This document shows positions 43,022 through 54,300 of a stretch of DNA of 64,000 bases, in pieces. The stretch is from contig JAEOAD010002712.1 of NCBI GenBank assembly GCA_036365145.1, forward strand, positions 2,065,001 through 2,129,000. Reading direction: 5' to 3'. The number at the start of each line of letters is the position of its first letter. The first letter of the stretch is position 1. The notes under the pieces were generated by a model. It was not told the DNA's origin. It ran no database searches and saw nothing but the letters and a program-made list of their open reading frames with translations. Origin of the DNA: Orientallactaga sibirica. Its lineage: Eukaryota > Chordata > Mammalia > Rodentia > Dipodidae. A program made the translations under genes and the position numbers.

Positions 43022-45325
43022 CTAAGGGAGAAAGGCAAAAGGATGGTGGACGGGAGGACACACACACACAGCCTTTTTCAAGGGCCTTAACTGCTGTGCT
43101 AACCCTTCTGATATTTGCCTTATTTCTTCCCACCCCTACCCCACATTCCCACTGCCACTGTGACTGCCACTCTGAACCTGTAGCTATAAAATACACTCCT
43201 TCAACTATAAGCCTCATTTATATTAGATGACTTTTCTAGATTTTTTTCTTTTGAGTCAAGACCGACAGACTGGCTTTTTTTTTTTTTTTTAACACAAGAG
43301 CACGAGAGAGAGAGAAATGGGCGCCAGGGCCTCAGCCACTTAATCAAACACCAGATGTGTGCTCCACCTTGTGTGACCTTATGTGCATGTGTGACTTTGC
43401 ATGCTTGCATCACCTTTTGTGTATCTGGCTTACTTGGGACCTGGAGAGTTGAACATGGGTCCTTAGGCTTTGCAGGCAAGTCCCTTAACCGCTAAGCCAT
43501 CTCTCCAGCCCTCTAGGTATTTTTTAATATTGCCCTCAATATCCATTCTTTTGTGATGGTTAATCTCTGGTTGTCAACTTGACAGGGTTTTTAGAATCAC
43601 CATAGGAAAAAAAATCTCGGGGAATGGCTAAGAGATGTTCTAGATCAGGCTAATTGGAGTGGGAGAGCTCAGTCCCACTGTGGGTACCACCACTGCATGG
43701 GCTGGGGTCCCGGACTGGATCCAAAGCAGAGAGGGAGCTGAGCGGTCATCACTCGGCTTCTGCACTGTGGACTGAATGTGACCAGCTGCCTCACGTTCCT
43801 GCCACTGTGCTCCCCACCACGAACGACTGTAACTTGAACTGTGAAAGAAACCTTTTCTTCCTTAAACGGCACCTTGTCAGGTATTTGGTCATAGCACCAA
43901 GAGCATAAATAATCAACACCCCTACTGATGCCCACTCCCACTTTTTGGCTGAGCACATGGCTGCTTAGAATCCAAAACACATTTCCCAGTCTCCCTACAG
44001 CCAGGCCTGGCCTCAGGTTTAGTTGTGGCCAATGACATTGAAAGTGTGGAGCGGCGGTAGGTTACCAAGACACCTTGAAAAGACAGCTGGCAGATGCCCG
44101 TCATACTTTTCTTCCTCTTCCTGCTAAGGGGACAGGAAGTGATGAGCTTATACCTAAGATAATCTAATGATGGCAGAGGAATAAGAAGCCCACACCACTT
44201 CTGGGGCACCTTTTAGTGGGTCACGATTAAACCACCAGCTTCACCTCACCACAGCCCACCCTGATGATTCCAGTTCCCTCCATTGACTTACGAAGACTAG
44301 GCTAATTCACACATGATGTGTGTAGCAGTAGGTGTTAACACAGCCCAAAGAAGGCTGTGTCAAATAACATGTCCCTAGCAAGTTCTAGTTCCACTTGGAA
44401 GAAAAGGGCACCTTGTGTAAGGCCAAGGGTTACACTTCTAAGACTCCTCCCCTGTAGCCTCACAGACTACATAGGACCCAAACCACTGTGTCTCCGTACA
44501 TCTGCTCTTGTCCCCCAAAGCAAGCAGTTCCCATGCTTAACAAGAGAACCCACTGCTCCATGCTCCTTGAAGGGCCTACCAACTGGTTGGGAACTGTGTG
44601 CACGGGGGGGGGGTGTTAAATCCAGGGCCTTGAGTGTGCTAAACACTCCACCACTGAACTACAGCCCCAGTCCCAGAATCTTAAGATGCCTGTTTTCTTC
44701 CTGGCCTGGCATCTTGTACCAAGTCATACTTCTCTTCCTCCTGGAGCTACAGGAAAATACTTCTTTTTTTTTTTTTTTTGGTTTTTGCAAGCAAGGTAGG
44801 GTCTCACTCTGGTCCAAGCTGACCTGGAATTAACTATGTAGTTTCAGGGTGGCCTCGAACTCTCAGCGATCCTCCTACCTCTGCCTCCCGAGTGCTGGGA
44901 TTAAAGGCGTGCGCCACCATGCCCGGCCAGGAAAATACTTCTGATGGGATGGCAGCTCCATAGTTTCTGAGGGGTTCCTGTTTTCTCTGGGGCTGGTGGC
45001 CAACAGGACAGGGTAAAGTGAAGCACAGAACAAAGCTGGCCCCCGTGTCCCTACAACGTGGACTCACTCGAGTCACCAGCAGACTGGCCACAGGACACTT
45101 CCTCAGAGAAGCTACTTAGGCATTCTCCTGTCTTTGCACACTGGAGCCCCTGAACCCCAAGGAAGTGAATTTTGCATTCCTCAAGCTTCATTCTCCATTT
45201 TTGTCCCTCCTTTCCTTTCCTCTGCTCCCCTCCCTTCCCCTCCTCTTTCCTTCCTTCCTTCCTCTCTTTCTCTTTCTCCCTCCCTCCCTTCCTTTCTTTT
45301 TTTTCTTTCCTTCTTTCTTTCTTTT

Positions 45326-45360
<35 letters not shown>

Positions 45361-48300
45361 CTTCTTTCTCTCTCCCTTTCTTTCTCTCCCCTTCCTTCCC
45401 TCCTTCCTTCCTTCCTTCCTTCCTTCCTTCCTTCCTTCCTTCCTTCCTTCCTTCCTTCCTTCCTTCCTTCTTTCTTTCTTGAGGTAGGGCCTCGCTCTCG
45501 CCCAGGCTGACCTGAAATTCACTATGTAGTCTCAGGGTGGCCTTGAACTCACAGTGATCTTCCTACCTCTGCCTCCTGAGTGCTGGGATTAAAAAGCGTG
45601 TGCAACCACGCCCAGGCTCCTTTTTCTCAATATGAGAAATGAACCTAGAGCTTTGTGCATGGTAAGCAAGCACGCTACCCCTGAGCTATACTCTAGCCCT
45701 CTAAACTACACTCTGTGTTTACCTAAGTTCTGCTATTGGCAACCTAAAGACAGACAAAATTTAAATGGGGAATTTGGCCTCCTTTTTCTAGCCCTTCACC
45801 CAGTCCTTCCACCAGTTTCCCATGAACCTTTGTTCAAGCAGCTTGTACTTTTTGGGTCCATCTGATATGTCAGGCATGGCTTTACGAGTTCTGTGAATGA
45901 ATCCTCAGCATAACCTTGTAGGGGTTGAAACTGACTTTCCTGCTTGTAGAGAAAAAAAGCACTGAAGTTAGGGGACTTTGTCAAAGCAAAGTCACACAGG
46001 AGCAAGCAATGGAGCTAGAGCTGGTCCCCATGTCCTCTAGTTCCATGCTCTAAGTGTCTTCCCATGAGTCTGAGAAGGACACCATGGCCGCTCCTGGCTC
46101 TCCACCTTGGTCATGGTGAGCTGTCTGAAGTGTCCTTCACCATGTCTCCTGCCAGTCCAACCTAAATGCTACTTCCCGAATGAAGCGCTTGAGTCCCTGC
46201 CTTCCCAGTCCTCTACCTGATGTTTTCTGTGCACACCATAAAAGAAGACTCCCAGTTCCTGGATTTGTGTCCTGGAAACTGAACTTTTGGTGAGCGGGGA
46301 CCAAGGACATTCACGTGCACCCCACTGTCCCTTCCAAGCAGCCTTGGTCAAGTTCTCACTGTGTACATGATAGATGGAGTTTCATGTGCCACTTTAACCA
46401 AAGGACATTTTAACAAAGTCATAAGCCAGGAATTTAAGCTACTTTTTTGTTTATTTGAGGCAGAGTCTCACTCTGACCTGGGCGCTACTAGAACTCACTC
46501 AGTAGCCCAGGTTGGCCTCAAACTCATGGCGATCCTCGACCTCAGCATCCTGATGCTAGGCCATCATGCCAGACTACAAGTTACATTTTTAAGAACAAGT
46601 AGGAAGGCTTTCTTTTCTGTACAGGGAGGTTTTGTCCATAAAGGTCAGGCAGGGACTGCCCAGTTTTTAAGCTGAATGTGGCTCAATGGAGAGAGCCTGC
46701 CTGCTCACTCCCCAGGAGAGGGGCTGGGTTGTGTCTTTCTTCTGTATGTCCCCCACCCGCTTCCCCCTAGGTACCCAGACAAAGGGGGAAGGGCTGAAAT
46801 CTCTGGAAAGCTGCAGTGACAACACCCCTTCCTCTCACATGGACAGCTGGCAGCCTGCTGCGCTGGAGGCCAGCATGGATTATCACAGTGCCCTGACTGC
46901 CCACTAGTGGGTTCCCACTAGCTCATGTCAGCCCAGGGCTGGGAGAGCCTCAGTGTGTGCAACTGGCTCTACAGGGGCTCCCGTTTATAATTAGAATATC
47001 GCCAGGGAAAGTATTTTTACCTAACACGTGCACCTCGGTGATGATTCACCTCCTCTAGCCAGAGCCAGGGTTGTTATTTTAGGCTGAACAATGCATTTCT
47101 GCAAGGCCTCCCCGTGCAAACAAAGCAGTGACTCAAGGGCTTTAGCTTTCGACTGCTGAGCCATCTCCCCAGCCCGAGGATTTAGCTTTTGTAAGGTTCC
47201 AGGGCAGTGCTCTGCTGGGGGAAGACTGGGATTGCTAAGTCTCCTCTGACTCACTTTGTGGGAAGACAAGGCACCTTCTCTCTCCACACACGTGCTGATG
47301 CTCCTGTGTGATTGCACAGACGTGTGCAGTGTGAGCTAGGGTGAAGCTCGATAGCCCTGGCTGCATCTTCCCTTAACTCAGCTTCTAGCAGGCAGAGGAC
47401 AGAGGGGCACGTAGTGCTGCCTCCAGGGAAGCCAGGAGCAACCTCAGAACTGTGAGACTGCACATCAGAGAAGCAGCAGGGACCAGAAGGAAAGCACTAG
47501 ACTCGCTGGAGCCCATCCCCTCTTCTTCACCTGAACAAGGGAGAGAGGCTGTCTGCACATGCGGAATACACTCACACTCACATGGACCAGCAAGCTGCAC
47601 CACTGACTGCTCAGGAACCCTGGCAGGGACATGAGGTCAGGGTGCAGCTCTAACAATGATGGCTCAACACTTTGGGAACAAACAGAGACCTCAGGCCCTC
47701 TGTTATTGTCAAGTTCAGCAGGAATCAGGCCAGGCCAGGCCTTGAGTTAGCTTTTATGGTCTACTGGGAAGGTCACCCAGGCAGCTGCCTCAGCAGGAGC
47801 AGCACTGGGCGTGTGGAGGGGTTCATTCACACCTGTCACCCGCATTCAGGACTACACTGCTCTTCCCTCACATTCCTTCCTTCCCAGGACAGCTGGCAGA
47901 GCTGTTGGCAGCTGACAGGGCAGACAGCTGACAAACCAGTGTCTGGCCTGGCCAAGGCAGATCCAGCTCTGAAACCTCCCGCCCTGTGTTCATGACTCAA
48001 GCTCTCCCCTGGCAGGAGGCTCTGGCCAGAGCCCAAGAGACAGTGTTTGAAATGGCAGAGCACTGCCTCCAGGTTCTGAGGTCACCCTCCTTTCTGTGAC
48101 TCGGAGCCCTCTACTCTAGGAACCTTGACCTTGCATGACCTCCCCAGATCTCACAGAGTTCTCGATTCACTTTGCTTTGGCATGGTCTTTCCTGACAAGG
48201 CCCATTATTCCACCTCAAAAAAAAAAAAAAAAAAAAAAAAAGGACTGGAGAGATGGCTTAGCAGTTTAGGCACTTGCCTGCAGCACCAAAGGATCCAGGT

Positions 48301-51300
48301 TCGACTCCCCAGGACCCACGTAAGTCATATACACAAGGGGGTGCACACATCTGGAGTTTGTTTGCAGGGGCTGGAGGCCCTGGCACACCCATTCTCTCTC
48401 CCGACCTGCCTATTTCTGTATATCTCTCTCTCAAATAAATAAATAAAAATATAATATATAAAAAAAAAAAGAAAAGAAAAACGAAAGGAAACAAGCTGGG
48501 CGTGGTGGCGCATGCCTTTAATCCCAGCATTTGGGAGGCTGAGGTAGGAGGATCACTGTGAGTTCGAGGCCAGCCCGAGAGTACATAGTGAATTCCAGGC
48601 CAGCCTGGCCTTGAGCGAGACTCTACCTCAGAAACAAAACAAAACAAAACAAAACAAAACAAAACAAAACTGTGGCCCACACTAAATTCCACGGAGAGTT
48701 TGTCGGGGAGTCACTGGCTTGTAAGCACTCTTCTACGTCATCTTTGAGATATGCACTTTTTTCTCCTTTTGTAATTTCTCTTGACCTTTCACACAAAGGA
48801 AATTTTCTGCTCCCCTCTGAGGATATTTTCTCTTTTGAGGTCTAAGGAGAATGACCCATTTCTTTGATCCATTCAAATATTTTTAACATGACTAGAATGG
48901 AATCAATTTACTCTCGATGACTTCATTTAAAAACCTCTGTCCTCACTCAGCAGATGCCTCAAGATGTGTAACCCTCCCAGGCAGCGTGGAGCAGCAATCA
49001 CACTGTCCAGCATGTGGTCCTGTGTTGAAGGGAGACAGTATTTTCAGGTAGGGCTTACTAACCTCTGGGGCCCTGAGGGTCTCCAGTAGAGTGAGCAGAG
49101 CCCACTAGAGTCACAAGCTGCCCCAGAGCTGAAAACACTGGAGCTGGCCATAGTGACACACCTGCAATCCTAGGACTTAGGAGATGGAGGCAAGAGGATC
49201 ATGAATTCAAGGCCATCTTCAGCTACATGAACCCTTGTCTAAACAAAACCAAACAAAAAATAAGAAGAAGGAGGAGGAGAAGAAGAAGAGGAGAGAAATC
49301 AAAGAAGAAAGGGAGGAAAGAAACATTAACCGTTCCCTTGGGACCTCGAGAACACGCACCCTAGTGGAGAACAGGTCCCTGAGCCCATTCCAACACATGA
49401 GCAGCTATCAGGCCAACATGGAGTCAAGCCAAAACAACGCCATCTAGCCCTCCCACTCTCGAAGGCCCAAGTCCCAGGCAGCTAGCCAAGCTGTGACCTG
49501 TCAGAGACAGAAAGGACCTCAGAGAGCATGGCTGGCACCCAACACAGAAGATTTATTGGTTGGGGTAGTCCCTGGTGGGCATTTACCACCCTAACCTAAC
49601 CACTGTGCAAAGCAGAAACCCCCACTGTCCGTCCTCCCTCCCTTCTTCTTTTCCACCCTCTTTCCCTCCCCCCACCTCTTTTTTTTTCCTTACAGACAGG
49701 GTCTCATGCCAGCCTAGGCTGACTCTAGCTCCAGGCTGGCCTCGAAGCCACAGTGATCTTCCTACATCTGCCTCCTGAGTGCTGGAATGACGGGTGTGCG
49801 CCACGATGTCCGGCCTCCCCAAGCAGCAGAGACAACAGAAGCCCCACCCCAGGCTTTCCCCGCATTTCTAACTTAATCTTCCATAGTCAGCCTCACCTGA
49901 GAAATTCAAAAAATGAAATTCGTAGAGAGGCTTTGAAATGGGGATCTCAACTTCCACCTTCCTTTCTCTTTAAGAACCACGGGGCGGGGGGGGGGGGAGG
50001 GGGAAGAAACAGACAATAAAACTCCCACTTGACTGTTCTTGTAAAATGTGCTTTAAACCAGGGCCCAGTGTGTGTGTGTGTGGGGGGGGGTGTCATTTGG
50101 AGAGGGGAGTGTCTGATGCTCCCTTCTGGAAACTAGATCTTAATTGAACTGGTGAAGTCATGGCTCTTACCCTCCCACTCAGCTGACTGTTGTCACCCCA
50201 GTGAAAATGGATCTTCGAGGCATGATTACTCAGGCAAGTGCAAAAAAAAAAAAAAAAAAAAAGGAGTCAAGTTCAAGGCTACAGCTCCAGCTGTAGGGAT
50301 GAGATGTGAGGGGCTGGCTGAGGGGACATAAGCCACTAAAATTATCCGCCCAGAGGAAGCATTCCCAAGCTTCCTCGACACTCATCACATTTAGGAATGA
50401 CTTGCTGGCCTTGGTAATGCTGAAATAACAGCTTTGCAATGGTGCTAGCTTCAGCAATCCCTTCCTGCTGCTCACTGGCTCACAGCAGGAGCCCTCGAGA
50501 TGGTGGAATTACTGGGTCATAACCAAACTTGTCCCTTTCTTGAAGAAAGCAAGAGGAGCTGGCACAAAGCTTGCTTGGTGAAGCCCATGGGCAAGAGGGA
50601 GAGGCTCTTTCTGCATACAAGCCCCCCTCCCCCGAGCCAGGGGTGCTGGGGTCTCCCCAGCAGCAATGGCAGAACCAGGTAAGTAAAGGAGAGGTGGTCC
50701 AGGCTTTCATTCCTCCCCAGGGTCCCCACTCTGGGCAGCCATTTTGGTTTCTGCCCATGTGTCTCTTCCTTTCCACCTATGTGTACCCCACCAGGCTTCC
50801 CCCAGCTCTGCACCTCAGGATTCAAGGTCTAGGAGGAACGGGGGCAGAACGCCCCCCCCCCTTGTCCCCCTCAGTCAATATCTTCCCCCGTGAGTCTCTT
50901 GGCTGTTTGCAACCGCTCTTTACTCTCTATGAAAAGTTTATGATTTGATGAGCCCTCGCCCCAGTGTCCCCCACCCCCAGGCTACTCTTTGGAGTTTGGA
51001 ATGGACCTTGGAGCCTATAGGGAGGAAGAGAGAAAAAAAAAACACCCTATCTTCTCACAGGTCCTCATTTGACCTGGGAGGGCCACTCCCTCCTGGTCTT
51101 TCACTCCATTCTCAGGCCACTCAGATGTGTCAGGAGAGGTGAGGATAGTGGGGCCCTGGCACCAGGTTTCTCTGCACTCACAGCTGTGGGTGTCTAACAT
51201 CTGACTTCCTTGGGAGCAGGTGCAGGCCCAGGCGTGGCCGCTTGCCTCAGCTGCACGACAAAGTATCAGAGGTTAGGCTACAGGTCATTAAAAACCGCCT

Positions 51301-54300
51301 CTCTTTCTGACCCCCGTGGGAGTGACCCATCAGACACTTCCCAGAATGACCTGAATGGGGCTTAACCATGGGAGCCAGTTAGCTTTCGCCTGGCAACCTC
51401 CTGATACAGAGGCCAGGCAGGACTGGTGAGGTAAAGCCCCAGGTTTTTGTTTTGTTTTTTTTTTTTTTTGAGAGAGAGACACACAGAGAGAGAGAGAGGG
51501 AGGGAGAGGAAGACAGAGATGGGCGCGCCAGCAGTGTTTCAGCTGCTGTGAACAAAATCCAGCTGTGTGCGCCCCTTGTGGTCAAGTGTGGCATTGCACC
51601 CTTGCATCATTGCATCTGGCTGGCTAAATGACCAGGAGATTGGAACCAGCGTTCTTAGGCTTAGGAGGCAGGTGCCTTAACCGCTAAGCCACCTCTCCAG
51701 CCCCAAGCCCCAGTTTTAATGCAGTGAATGGCCTTCAACACCTTTATTTTGGTCTTTGTTGGATTTCAAGGTAAACCCCTGACTTTCATTTCACCAAACA
51801 CAGGTGGAGGAAGCTGGCTAGTGAATCACTCTGGGGACCTCAAGATGTGGCCCTGACCCAGCAGCAACAGCACCTGGACTGTTGTCAGAAATGCAGACTC
51901 ACAGGTCCCGATCTCCCAGCACCCCACACACCTGCTCCTTCAGTTAATCTCTTTCTCCAGGGAATTTCACTTTGCTTCCAACACACTCTGCACCGTGAGA
52001 GAGGACTGCAGTTGCCATTGGCTGCCATCTCTCTCCTCTTTCCCAGGGGCAAAATTGGGCTCTGGGGCCGGAGAGATGGCTTAGTGTTGAAGGCACTTGC
52101 CTGCGAAGCCTAAGGACCCAGGGTTTGATTCTCCAGGTCCCACGTAAGCCAGATGCACATGGTGGTGCATGTGTCTGGAGTTCATTTGCAGTGGCTAGAG
52201 GCCCTGGCACACCCATTCTCTCTCACTCTCTCTCCCTCTCTGTCTCTAATAAATAAAAATAAATCTTTAAAAAATTTTAAAATAAAAATAAACTGAGCTC
52301 CAGAGAAGTGGATTGCTCAAAATCAACTGTTGGTCTGTGGAACAGCCAGTGTGGTGGTTTAAATGTACAGTGTGTTTGAACACTTGATCCCCAGTTGGTG
52401 GGACTGTTTGGATTGTTTGTGGCGCTGGAGGAGGGATGCTGAAGGAGGGATGCTTGGACTGTGAGAGCCCAGCCCCAGTTGGTGCCTTTGCTGTTTCTGC
52501 TTCCTCCCTGCTGATCTGACAATGCGAGACCAGCTCTGGGCGCCTGCCACAATTTCCATGCTATTATGAAACTTCCCCTGTAAGGTGAAATTAACCCTTT
52601 CCTTCCATAAGCTGCTTCTGGTCAGATGTTTTCTCCTAGCAACAAGAAAGTAACTACCAGGGTTACGGTTAGAAATGGAAGTCCCTAGATTTCAACTCAG
52701 GGTTCATTCTCCCAGTCTCCTCTTCCTCACATCTTTCCTTCTTCTCAAAGACACAGGCAGAAGCCCAGTCAGCACAACTCTCCAAAAATCACTGGAGTCC
52801 ACAGTGCCTCAGCCCACAGTGCCTCCTCCCACCTCCAGTCACTGAGTCCACAGTGCCTCAGCTTTCACTCTCCTTCAGCCCACAGTGCCTCAGCCTTCCT
52901 CACTCCTTCAGGTCACTGGAGCCCACAGTGCCTCAGCCTTCCTCACTCCTTCAGGTCACTGGAGTCCACAGTGCCTCAGCTTTCCTCACTCCTTCAGGTC
53001 ACTGGAGTCCGCAGTGCCTCAGCCCTCCTCACTCCTTCAGGTCACTGGAGTCGACAGTGCCTCAGCCCTCCTCACTCCTTCCAGGCACTGGAGTCCACAG
53101 TGGCTCAGCCCTCCTCACTCCTTCAGGTCACTGGAGTCTACAAGGCCTCAGCCCTCCTCACTCCTTTAGGTCACTGGAGTCCACAGTGCCTCAGCCCTCC
53201 TCACTCCTTCAGGTCACTGGAGTCCACAGTGCCTCAGCCCTCCTCACTCCTTCAGGTCACTGGAGTCCCAGTGCCTCAGCCTCCCTCCTCACTCCTTCAG
53301 GTCAGCCCACTCCCTTCAGGTCACTGGAGTCCACAGTGGCTCAGCCCTCCTCACTCCTTCAGGTCACTGGAGTCCACAGTGGCTCAGCCCTCCTCACTCC
53401 TTCAGGTCACTGGAGTGCCTCAGTCACTGGAGTCCACAGTGCCTCAGCCCTCCTCACTCCTTCAGGTCACTGGAGTCCACAGTGCCTCAGCCTCAGGCAC
53501 TCCTCAGCCCTCCTTCAGGTCACTGGAGTCCACAGTCAGCCTCAGCCCAGGTCACTGGAGTCCACAGTGCCTCCTCCTCACTCCTTCAGGTCACTGGAGT
53601 CCACAGTGGCTCAGCCCTCCTCACTCCTTCAGGTCACTGGAGTCCACAGTGCCTCAGCCCTCCTCACTCCTTCAGGTCACTGGAGTCCACAGTGCCTCAG
53701 CCCTCCTCACTCCTTCAGGTCACTGGAGTCCACAGTGCCTCAGCCCTCCTCACTCCTTCAGGTCACTGGAGTCCACAGTGCCTCAGCCTTCCTCACTCCT
53801 TCAGGTCACTGGAGTCCACAGTGCAGTGCCTCAGCCTTCCTCACTCCTTCAGGTCACTGGAGTCCACAGTGCCTCAGCCTTCCTCACTCCTTCAGGTCAC
53901 TGGAGTCCACAGTGCCTCAGCCCTCCTCACTCCTTCAGGTCACTGGAGTCCACAGTGCCTCAGCCCTCCTCACTCCTTCAGGTCACTGGAGTCCACAGTG
54001 CCTCAGCCCTCCTCACTCCTTCAGGTCACTGGAGTCCACAGTGACTCAGGTCACTGGAGTCCCAGTGCCTCTCACTCCTTCAGGTCACTGGAGTCCACAG
54101 TGCCTCAGCCCTCCTCACTCCTTCAGGTCACTGAAGTCCACAGTGCCTCAGCTCTCCTCACTCCTTCAGGTCACACAGTGCCTCAGTCCACAGTGCCTCA
54201 GCTCTCCTCACTCCTTCAGGTCACTGGAGTCCACAGTGCCTCAGCACTCCTCACTCCTTCAGGTCACTGGAGTCCACAGTCAGGTCACTCAGCCCTCAGC

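Noticed and set aside
45134..45522. ORFs of Ser, Phe, Leu, Pro (+) or Lys, Glu, Arg, Gly (-) runs
   Set aside because: Simple translation of the CTTT/CCTT microsatellite.
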